A DNA stretch of 5,382 nt. It comes from Thermomicrobiales bacterium (lineage in GTDB: Bacteria; Chloroflexota; Chloroflexia; Thermomicrobiales; UBA6265). The translations under genes were made by a program, and so were the position numbers. The first letter of the stretch is position 1. The number at the start of each line of letters is the position of its first letter. Under the pieces are notes generated by a model. The model was not told where the DNA came from and did not search any database. It saw only the letters and a list, made by a program, of their open reading frames with translations. Below are positions 1-5,259 of the stretch, piece after piece. Where the stretch lies: assembly GCA_025928535.1 (NCBI GenBank), contig JAICJJ010000239.1, forward strand, positions 1 through 5,382, in the 5' to 3' direction.

Positions 1-1142
1 ACCCCGGCTCCCGTCGCGGCCACGGCCGCGCCGACTTGATGGGCGGCGAAGATCCAGCCATAGACGACGGTTCCACGGTCGCGGCCGAAGCATTTCGTCG
101 CCAGCGCCACGGTCGGCGGCACGGTCGCAACCCAATCGAGCCCATAGAAGATGATGAACGCCAGGATTCCGAGATTCGCCGTCGACAAGGCGAGCGGCAA
201 CACCATCAGCGACAGGCCGCGCAAGCCGTAGTACATGAACAGCAGTTTGCGCGCGTCCCAGCGGTCGGTCAGCCATCCCGACGCCGTCGTGCCGACGACG
301 TCGAAGACGCCGATGGTCGCCAGCAGACTCGCGGCGGCCACTTCGGTCATGCCGTGATCGACGCCGGCCGGAATCAGATGCGTGCCGATCAACCCGTTCG
401 TGCTGAGGCCGCAGATGAAAAAGGGCGCCGCCAGCAGCCAGAAATCGCGCCGGCCGGCGGCGAAGCGGAGGCCGTCGAACGCCGTCGCGATCGGATTGCC
501 GGCCGGCGCGACTGGAGGCGGTTCGGCGCCCGTCGCCCCGTAGGGGAGTTCGCCGACATCGGCCGGCCAATCACGCACGAACAGGAGCACGAGCGGAATG
601 ACCGCCAGGGCGGCGACGGCGGTCGTCACCGAAACGAGCCGCCAGTCGTAGGCGGTCGCGATCCAGGCCAGCAACGGCAGGAAGATCAACTGTCCGGTCG
701 CGCCCGCGGCGGTCAGAAGCCCCACGACCAGACCGCGCCGGGCGACGAACCAGCGATTGGCGACGGTCGCCGCCAGCACGCTTGCCATGCAGCCGGCGCC
801 GATTCCGACGACGACGCCCCAGAGCGCCACCAGTTGCCACGGCTGATGAATTTGCGTCGTCAGCAGCGCCCCGACCGCGATCGTGGTCAGCGCCCCGGCG
901 ACCACCCGGCGCAAGCCGAACCGCGCCATCAACGCCGCCGCGAACGGCCCGACGAACCCGTAGAGGAGGAGATTGACCGAGACGGCGACGCCGACCGTCG
1001 CCCGGTTCCAGCCGAATTCCTGCTCGAGCGGCACGAAGAGCACGCCCGGCGTGCTGCGAAACCCGGAGGCTGCCAGCAGCGTCACGAAACTGACGCCAGC
1101 CACCACCCAGGCGTAATCGATCTTCCCCCGCGCCCCGCGCAT
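1..1142 (-). CDS. MFS transporter, C-terminal end cut by window edge
   Basis: Inner-membrane secondary transporter of the major facilitator superfamily; substrate unknown. I translated the minus strand from the ATG at 1142 and it stays open for 380 codons to the edge, so it lacks the C-terminal tail and stop (family members are usually 400-430 residues). Hydrophobic segments fall near residues 11-33, 50-72, 81-95, 104-127, 137-160, 167-189, 234-258, 266-288, 299-320, 324-345 and 357-380, a 12-helix pattern interrupted by a polar Pro-rich loop at 190-232. A motif A-like stretch follows helix 2 (GPFAAALMARFGLRR, 65-79), with its second-half echo SGWLTDRWDARK at 288-299. The NRWFVARRG stretch at 129-137 resembles MCT/oxalate-formate-type members. 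It lies downstream of the GH4 gene on the same strand, so uptake of the glycoside or its product is plausible. A GAGGG 14 bases before the ATG is a poor ribosome site, so the start is only fairly certain. Confidence 0.88.
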   Translation of the reverse strand, partial: MRGARGKIDYAWVVAGVSFVTLLAASGFRSTPGVLFVPLEQEFGWNRATVGVAVSVNLLLYGFVGPFAAALMARFGLRRVVAGALTTIAVGALLTTQIHQPWQLVALWGVVVGIGAGCMASVLAATVANRWFVARRGLVVGLLTAAGATGQLIFLPLLAWIATAYDWRLVSVTTAVAALAVIPLVLLFVRDWPADVGELPYGATGAEPPPVAPAGNPIATAFDGLRFAAGRRDFWLLAAPFFICGLSTNGLIGTHLIPAGVDHGMTEVAAASLLATIGVFDVVGTTASGWLTDRWDARKLLFMYYGLRGLSLMVLPLALSTANLGILAFIIFYGLDWVATVPPTVALATKCFGRDRGTVVYGWIFAAHQVGAAVAATGAG

Positions 1143-1172
1143 TCCCCTGCCCCGTTCCCTCGTCCCACGATC

Positions 1173-1211
1173 AGTATCCGAAAGATAGCTCCTTTTCAAA
1201 TTGAAGCGCAA
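1173..1211 (-). promoter_or_regulatory. Weak promoter-like A/T-rich patch upstream of the MFS gene
   Basis: This is the only clearly A/T-rich stretch before the transporter. Reading the minus strand, TTGCGC (1211-1206) and TATCTT (1187-1182) are 18 bases apart; alternatively TTGAAA (1199-1194) is followed after 15 bases by GATACT (1178-1173). Neither pair is a strong sigma-70 match. The patch also holds AAGGAG, but no start codon lies at a useful distance from it. It would allow transcription of the transporter independently of the GH4 gene. Confidence 0.2.
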
Positions 1212-1252
1212 GTTCCATCAAGCGATCTCGAACCGCCGATCGAGCACCAATC

Positions 1253-1362
1253 GGTAGGGGCACGGCATGCCGTGCCCGATGGTCCGCAGGACCACAATCC
1301 GGTCCACAGTCACCCGATGATCGGCCTGCGGCCGAATGGGCACCGCGTGCGGTGCCCCTACC
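1253..1362 (-). repeat. 110-bp modular palindromic repeat element, copy 1 (inverted relative to copy 2)
   Basis: The ends are 11-bp inverted repeats, GGTAGGGGCAC at 1253-1263 and GTGCCCCTACC at 1352-1362. Inside are four palindromic blocks: a perfect 20-bp palindrome GGGCACGGCATGCCGTGCCC (1258-1277); a hairpin GGTCC-GCA-GGACC (1281-1293); a hairpin TCGGCC-TGC-GGCCGA (1321-1335); and a near-palindrome with arms GGGCACCGC (1338-1346) and GCGGTGCCC (1349-1357). Read on the minus strand, the block order and spacing match the element at 4849-4957, so the two are inverted copies of one family. No target-site duplication is visible and there is no coding capacity. It resembles REP/BIME or MITE-type intergenic repeats. 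Being between the GH4 and MFS genes, its hairpins could terminate or attenuate readthrough, though there is no T-tract. Confidence 0.88.
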
Positions 1363-1429
1363 GGGTGGCGTCGACGCATCGCAACGGAGGCCAAGGATCA
1401 CCTGAGCATCGACCACCGCCCGTTCGACT

Positions 1430-2776
1430 TCAGCGATACCGCCCGCGCAACTCGGCGTTCGCCGGCATCGCCAGGATGGCGTCGAGCAATTGCTCCGCTT
1501 GCTCCAGCGAGCGGGTCCAGGGGTCCATCAGGATCAATTCGAGCAGGCGCTCGCGGCTCCCCTCGTCGAAGGCGGCCAGTTCGGTCGTGACGGTGGCGAC
1601 GCGGTCGTGCCAGATCTGCGCCAGCACCGCCGGCGGCAGCGGCCGCGTCTGGATGCCTTCGATCCCCCGTTTGCTGACCAGGGCCGGAATCTCGACCGCG
1701 AAATCGCGTGGAATGCCGGGCACGAAATCGCCCCGGTTCAGGATGTTGACGACCAGCACCCGCGGAATGTCGCAATGGATCGATTCGATGAGCGGGGCCA
1801 TCACCTCGCCCGACAATTTTGGCGGAAAGGCGTCGGTCACCCGTGTTGTCGGATCGCCGCCGATCCGCTCGATCGCGGCGACCTCGTCTTTGCCGTCCCG
1901 GAAATAACGCTCCCACCAGGCGACCGGGTCTTCATGCCAGCGGCGCTCGGTCGCCGCATCGACATGATAGTGCCAGGGCCAGGAGCCGCCGCCCGGATTG
2001 CACGTGTCGCCGATCGGGAAGACGCCGAAGCGGCGATAGACATCGACCGGAACCGGCCCCATGTAGTCGCTCGGCGGACATTCTCGCCAGTAGGCTTCGG
2101 CTTCGGTTTCGATCCAGCGGTCGAGCAGGGGAAAGACGTCTTCGCCGTCGTGGTACGCGTGCGTCAGGAAGACGCTGTGATTGACGCCCGGGATTTCGAA
2201 CGTCAGCCGCTCGCGGTCGAGGCCGAGGACGTCGGCCAGGCGATAGACGCCGGCGAAGCCATGACAAAGGCCGACAATCTTCGCCTCCGGGTATTTCTTG
2301 CCGAGGTCGGTGATGCCGGCCAGCACGGGATTGGCGACTTGCAGATACCAGGCGTCGGGGCAGATGTCGAGGACGTCTTCAACGACATCCTCGAAAAAGC
2401 GCAACTGGAAGGCGTTGACCCAGAACGGCTCGTCGTGCATCACGTGCAGGCTGCCGCCGAAGCGGTAGCCGAGCCGCTCGGCGATCGCCCACCCCTCGCG
2501 CATCGAGTCGTAGCCGGTCACGAGCGCCGTGTTGATGACGAAATCGGCGCCGTCCAGCGCTTCCCGCCGGTCGGTCGTCTTCGTCGCCTCGATATCCGCG
2601 CCGACTTCCGCCGCGTAGCGGCCGATCAGGGCGTGGATCGCGTCGAGCCGCGCCTGGTCGATGTCCATCAGGCTGACGGTCGCGCCATGCAGATTCGGCG
2701 TCAGGCAAAAATCGCGGACGAGGTTGAGCGAAAAGACGGCGCTCCCGGCGCCGATGAGAGCGATCTTCGGACCCAT
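1430..2776 (-). CDS. Glycoside hydrolase family 4 (NAD- and metal-dependent alpha-glycosidase, CHGF subgroup)
   Basis: Cytosolic glycosidase, 448 residues, within the usual GH4 range of about 430-480. GH4 enzymes use bound NAD+ and a divalent metal to oxidise C3 of the sugar, eliminate the aglycone, then re-reduce the product. Visible marks: a Rossmann nucleotide-binding loop GAGSAVFS at 9-16, the acidic end of the second strand at MDID 37-40, the conserved NP at 149-150, the metal-ligand motif CHGF at 171-174 and GVNH at 197-200 (Cys171 and His200 correspond to the known metal ligands). The C-terminal half has the family's NRGDFVPGIP and VEIP patterns. From memory of the subgroup literature, CHGx is linked to alpha-glucuronidases and alpha-galacturonidases, whereas CHSV and CHEV mark alpha-galactosidases and alpha-glucosidases; the substrate is therefore a guess. 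An ATG 15 bases upstream would add five residues, but the start at 2776 is preferred because GGTGGAG lies 6 bases before it. Divergent from the dehydrogenase gene. Confidence 0.93.
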   Translation of the reverse strand: MGPKIALIGAGSAVFSLNLVRDFCLTPNLHGATVSLMDIDQARLDAIHALIGRYAAEVGADIEATKTTDRREALDGADFVINTALVTGYDSMREGWAIAERLGYRFGGSLHVMHDEPFWVNAFQLRFFEDVVEDVLDICPDAWYLQVANPVLAGITDLGKKYPEAKIVGLCHGFAGVYRLADVLGLDRERLTFEIPGVNHSVFLTHAYHDGEDVFPLLDRWIETEAEAYWRECPPSDYMGPVPVDVYRRFGVFPIGDTCNPGGGSWPWHYHVDAATERRWHEDPVAWWERYFRDGKDEVAAIERIGGDPTTRVTDAFPPKLSGEVMAPLIESIHCDIPRVLVVNILNRGDFVPGIPRDFAVEIPALVSKRGIEGIQTRPLPPAVLAQIWHDRVATVTTELAAFDEGSRERLLELILMDPWTRSLEQAEQLLDAILAMPANAELRGRYR

Positions 2777-2892
2777 GCAATACTCCACCATTCAAGCGAA
2801 TCGCCCGCCGCCGGGCATGGCCGCGACCCGAGCGGCGATTCTCGCAAAGGCGATCCGGGGGTGTCGAGACAAGGGGCCGGGGGTGAGGGCAC
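2777..2892. promoter_or_regulatory. Divergent control region between the GH4 and dehydrogenase genes
   Basis: Only 116 bp separate the two divergent start codons, so promoters for both genes and any shared operator should lie here. An 8-bp inverted repeat, GAATCGCC at 2798-2805 and GGCGATTC at 2834-2841, has arm centres 36 bp apart. Between the arms is a GC hairpin GCCCG-CCGC-CGGGC starting at 2803. No convincing -35/-10 pair could be found on either strand. The plus-strand end carries GGTGAGG (2882-2888), 4 bases before the dehydrogenase ATG. Confidence 0.45.
2783..2789 (-). promoter_or_regulatory. Ribosome binding site deciding the GH4 start
   Basis: GGTGGAG on the minus strand ends 6 bases before the ATG at 2776. 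It overlaps the alternative upstream ATG at 2791, which has no comparable site of its own, so the shorter protein beginning MGPKIALIG is favoured. Confidence 0.7.
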
Positions 2893-3654
2893 ATGCTGAC
2901 CGGCAAAACGGCCATCATCACCGGCGCGGCCTCCGGGATCGGCGCCGGCACGGCGGAGGTCTTCGCGGAACAAGGCTCCAACCTCGTGCTGGTCGACCGC
3001 GACGAAGCCGGGCTCGCCGCCGTCGCGGACGCGCTGGCCGCCAACGGCGCGCGGGTCGAAACAGTCGCAGGCGACGTTGCCCGGCGCGACACGGCCGAAC
3101 AGGCGGCGGCGCGCGCGCTGGACGCCTTTGGCGCGATCGACGTTCTCTTCAACAATGCCGGGATCATGCACAGCGGCGATTTCCGGGATTGGGACGAAGC
3201 GCGCTGGGACGATTTGCTCGACATCAACCTGCGCGGCATCTATCTGATGTGCCGGGCGGTCGTGCCGCAGATGCTGGAGCAGGGCGCCGGCTCGATCGTC
3301 AACACGTCGTCGGTGATGGCGTTTCTGACCGAACCGGGCTACGAGGCGTACACCACGTCGAAAGCGGGAATCGTCGGCTTGACCAAGGCGCTGGCCGTCT
3401 CCTACGCCGACCGGGGCCTGCGGGTCAACTGCATCCAGCCCGGCTGGATCGACACGCCGATGAACCGCAAACTGGCGGACGAACTGGGCGGCATGGACAA
3501 CCTGATCCCGATCATCCGCAAGCAGCAGCCCCTGCCCCGGATGATCACCACCCGCGAAGTCGGCAACCTCGTCGCGTTTCTCGCGTCCGACCTGGCAAGC
3601 GGCATCAGCGGCGCGGCCATTCCGATCGACGGCGCCGCGTCGGCCGCGATTTGA
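2893..3654 (+). CDS. Short-chain dehydrogenase/reductase (SDR), classical type
   Basis: NAD(P)-dependent oxidoreductase, 253 residues, normal for a classical single-domain SDR. Cofactor-binding TGAASGIG lies at 10-17 and Asp35 ends the second strand, which in this family favours NAD(H) over NADP(H). NNAG is at 87-90. The catalytic set is Asn111, Ser140, Tyr153 and Lys157 (YTTSK), followed by the usual NCIQPGWIDTPM at 179-190. The C-terminal ISGAAIPIDGA corresponds to the ITGxxxxVDGG pattern of FabG-like and sugar or polyol dehydrogenases. The substrate cannot be read; the neighbouring GH4 gene suggests a carbohydrate or an alcohol released from one. GGTGAGG just upstream supports the ATG at 2893. 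The amidohydrolase gene starts 13 bp after the stop, so the two likely form an operon. An acyl-carrier or steroid role is less likely from context but not excluded. Confidence 0.93.
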   Translation: MLTGKTAIITGAASGIGAGTAEVFAEQGSNLVLVDRDEAGLAAVADALAANGARVETVAGDVARRDTAEQAAARALDAFGAIDVLFNNAGIMHSGDFRDWDEARWDDLLDINLRGIYLMCRAVVPQMLEQGAGSIVNTSSVMAFLTEPGYEAYTTSKAGIVGLTKALAVSYADRGLRVNCIQPGWIDTPMNRKLADELGGMDNLIPIIRKQQPLPRMITTREVGNLVAFLASDLASGISGAAIPIDGAASAAI

Positions 3655-3667
3655 ACCGGCTCCCCCG

Positions 3668-4654
3668 ATGACGACCCCACTGCGCGTCGCGCTGCTGCAA
3701 CTTGCCGGACATGGTTTCGATCAGGCCGCCAATCTGGCGGCCGGCGACGCGGCGTGCCGCCAGGCGCGCGATCTCGGGGCCGACATCGCCCTGTTTCCCG
3801 AGATGTGGAACGTCGCCTACACGCCCTTCTGGCCGGAAGCGCCGGGCGACCGCTGGCGCGCGCCGCAACGCTGGTCGGACGCGCCCTCGCCCGATCCGCC
3901 GGAACTCGGGCGCGCGCTGGCCGATTGGCGCAATCGGGCGATCGGCCCGGACGATCCGTTCGTCGTGCATTTCCGCCGCCTCGCCCGCGAATTGAACATG
4001 GCGATCGCGCTCACCTATCTCGAACGATGGACCGGCAAGCCACGCAACAGCGTTTCGCTGATCGACCGGCGGGGCGACATCGTCTTCACCTACGCCAAGG
4101 TTCACACCTGCGCCTTCGACCGCTTCGAAGACGCGTTGACGCCGGGCGACGCCTTCCCCGTCGCTACGCTGGAGACGGCCGCCGGCCCGGTCCAGATCGG
4201 CGCGATGATCTGCTACGACCGGGAATTCCCCGAAAGCGCCCGCGTTCTGATGCTGCATGGCGCGGAAGTGATCCTGACGCCGAACGCCTGCACGCTCGAT
4301 CCGAACCGGCTCGGCCAATTTCGCGCCCGGGCGTTCGAAAACATGGTCGGCGTCGCGATGGCCAACTACGCCGCTCCCGCCGCCAACGGCCACTCCGTCG
4401 CCTACGACCCGATCGGTTACGACGCGGACGGACGCAGCCGCGACACCTTGCTGATCGAAGCGGGCGAAGCCGAAGGGGTCCATCTGGCGACCTTCGACCT
4501 CGATCGTCTGCGCGCCTGGCGCGAAGCGGAAACGTTCGGCGACGCCTTCCGCCGTCCGCGCTGCTATGCCCCGCTCGTCGTCTCCTCCGAGACGCGGCCG
4601 CCATTCGTTCGGGTCGACGCCGCTGGCCGCGCCTGGGGCGAACGCGACTCGTAG
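3668..4654 (+). CDS. Carbon-nitrogen hydrolase (nitrilase superfamily amidase)
   Basis: Cytosolic amidohydrolase that probably cleaves a non-peptide C-N bond (amide or carbamoyl group) through a cysteine acyl-enzyme. The superfamily triad is visible: Glu45 in FPEMW, Lys144 in YAKVH and Cys182 in MICYDREFPES. The stretch FEDALTPGD at 153-161 matches the usual second acidic position and TPGD turn. The protein has 328 residues, somewhat longer than the 270-300 typical of N-carbamoylputrescine amidase and beta-ureidopropionase-like members; the extra length is mainly a Trp/Pro-rich segment at about 55-100, between the Glu and Lys motifs. It follows the dehydrogenase gene by 13 bp, and that gap (ACCGGCTCCCCCG) has no Shine-Dalgarno sequence, which suggests translational coupling. 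No signal peptide or membrane segment is seen. The exact substrate is unknown, and true nitrilase activity is unlikely from the motif context. Confidence 0.92.
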   Translation: MTTPLRVALLQLAGHGFDQAANLAAGDAACRQARDLGADIALFPEMWNVAYTPFWPEAPGDRWRAPQRWSDAPSPDPPELGRALADWRNRAIGPDDPFVVHFRRLARELNMAIALTYLERWTGKPRNSVSLIDRRGDIVFTYAKVHTCAFDRFEDALTPGDAFPVATLETAAGPVQIGAMICYDREFPESARVLMLHGAEVILTPNACTLDPNRLGQFRARAFENMVGVAMANYAAPAANGHSVAYDPIGYDADGRSRDTLLIEAGEAEGVHLATFDLDRLRAWREAETFGDAFRRPRCYAPLVVSSETRPPFVRVDAAGRAWGERDS

Positions 4655-4672
4655 CGGCGCCGCGTCGCCATC

Positions 4673-4765
4673 GTCATGCCGGGCTTGTCGCGGCATCGTA
4701 TGACGAGTCGGCGAGTCGGCGAGTCGGCAAGGTCGAGGAAACTCCTCGCCTTCGCGCGGGATGAC
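4673..4765. repeat. 93-bp imperfect palindromic intergenic repeat with GTCAT/ATGAC ends
   Basis: It begins GTCATGCCGGGC at 4673 and ends GCGCGGGATGAC at 4765, so the termini are inverted repeats matching at 10 of 12 positions. Inside are a hairpin ATGCCG/CGGCAT (4676-4681 with 4691-4696), three tandem GAGTCGGC units (4705-4728) and a hairpin CGAGGA-AAC-TCCTCG (4734-4748). There is no protein-coding signal. It starts 18 bp after the amidohydrolase stop, so its folded RNA may define the 3-prime end of that operon, although no T-tract follows. It resembles dispersed repeats with ends like GTCATnCCGnG found in several high-GC bacteria. Confidence 0.6.
4705..4728. repeat. Tandem 8-bp repeat, three units of GAGTCGGC
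   Basis: Three exact head-to-tail copies at 4705-4712, 4713-4720 and 4721-4728, within the 93-bp palindromic element. An array this short can change copy number by slippage. The unit is not a multiple of three, which fits a noncoding location. Confidence 0.9.
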
Positions 4766-4811
4766 CGTGTCGCGGTCATCCGCCGGCTCGCCGATGCATC
4801 GGCGCATCGGC
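4759..4811. other. Strong hairpin and short palindromes after the 93-bp repeat
   Basis: GGATGACCG (4759-4767) pairs with CGGTCATCC (4773-4781) over a five-base loop, giving a perfect 9-bp stem that overlaps the right end of the 93-bp element. A 12-bp palindrome CCGATGCATCGG (4791-4802) follows, overlapping two tandem GCATCGGC units (4796-4811). The stem could stall or terminate transcription from the amidohydrolase operon, but it lacks the U-run of an intrinsic terminator. Confidence 0.5.
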
Positions 4812-4848
4812 GCTTGGGCGCGCGTCAATGTGTTGCGGCGTCCACGCT

Positions 4849-4957
4849 GGTAGGGGCACGGCATGCCGTGCCCGATCGGCCGCAGGCCGATAGGCGTTGC
4901 CGGGCGAATGGATCGTGGTCCGCAGGACCACAGGGCACAGCATGCCGTGCCCCGACC
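4849..4957 (+). repeat. 109-bp modular palindromic repeat element, copy 2
   Basis: The left end GGTAGGGGCAC (4849-4859) and right end GTGCCCCGACC (4947-4957) are inverted repeats with one mismatch. The blocks are: the same perfect 20-bp palindrome as in copy 1 (4854-4873); a hairpin ATCGGCC-GCA-GGCCGAT (4875-4891); a hairpin GTGGTCC-GCA-GGACCAC (4915-4931); and a near-palindrome GGGCACAGCATGCCGTGCCC (4933-4952). Block order and spacing match the element at 1253-1362 read from the other strand, while the 23-24-bp centre between the two hairpins is not conserved. It is noncoding and most likely a nonautonomous dispersed repeat. Confidence 0.88.
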
Positions 4958-5259
4958 ACCCCTCCTCCACAAAACCCTGACCTGCACCTTCGGCGCCTCG
5001 GCGCGCTGCCTGTTTGACAAGTGCCCGCGCCGCGTGCGACGGTGCAAGCGACGATGAATCTTCATCGATCGCTCATCGACGGACAGCGAACACTGTCCAT
5101 TGACCAGCGGAATCACCCGCCGCCGGCACGGCAAAGTTCGGGCAGGAACTCGCGACCGGAGCGGCGTGATTTTTTCGGAATTCATGCGCGACAGGACGCA
5201 GTGGATCGGACACGTCCATGGCGGACGTGGCCTCCGGCGTTTCAGGAGGAGGTCTGGCG
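4958..5259 (+). promoter_or_regulatory. Upstream region and leader of the Tat-exported protein gene
   Basis: About 300 bp without a credible gene. It contains a perfect TTGACA at 5014-5019, but nothing resembling a -10 box at the right distance. Inverted repeats suited to repressor binding are CGATGAA-TC-TTCATCG (5052-5067) and GGACAG-CGAACA-CTGTCC (5081-5098). Near the gene is a 7-bp hairpin CACGTCC-ATGGC-GGACGTG (5211-5229), then CCTCC (5231-5235), which is complementary to the GGAGG of the ribosome site. No known riboswitch class was recognised. Confidence 0.4.
5247..5253 (+). promoter_or_regulatory. Consensus Shine-Dalgarno for the last gene
   Basis: AGGAGGT is a full match to the 16S rRNA tail and lies 6 bases before the ATG at 5260. 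It is much stronger than the sites of the other genes in the window and fixes the start. The longer run GGAGGAGGT (5245-5253) offers two registers for pairing with CCTCC at 5231-5235. Confidence 0.85.

Noticed and set aside
36..1907. A 623-codon open frame on the plus strand
   Set aside because: It runs antisense to the MFS and GH4 genes and through the repeat at 1253-1362. Its translation is full of Arg, Gln, Asp and Pro with no recognisable domain, as expected for a shadow frame in high-GC DNA.
1490..2899. A 469-codon open frame on the plus strand opposite the GH4 gene
   Set aside because: The GH4 reading has all the family motifs in order; this frame is its antisense shadow with no recognisable domain.
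2661..3671. A 336-codon open frame overlapping the dehydrogenase
   Set aside because: Its product is very rich in Arg and Gly and without motifs, while the overlapping frame encodes a complete SDR.
4759..4781. Intrinsic transcription terminator
   Set aside because: The 9-bp stem is good, but the following bases are CG-rich with no T-tract, so a Rho-independent terminator cannot be claimed.
4705..4811. Possible CRISPR array
   Set aside because: The 8-bp units are directly adjacent with no spacers and are far too short; no cas gene is present.
1253..4957. Composite transposon bounded by the two repeat elements
   Set aside because: The elements are about 110 bp and noncoding, no transposase lies between them, and no target duplication is visible at the outer ends. 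The enclosed genes look like ordinary host metabolism genes.
4676..5017. Short open frames in the intergenic region after the amidohydrolase
   Set aside because: They translate the palindromic repeats (peptides such as GARHAVPDRP), lack ribosome sites and end wherever the repeats end. Similar peptides are common false gene calls in repeat-bearing genomes.
3605..5185. A 526-codon open frame on the minus strand
   Set aside because: It is antisense to the well-supported amidohydrolase and also reads through both palindromic repeats, giving low-complexity sequence. It has no domain and no plausible start signal.
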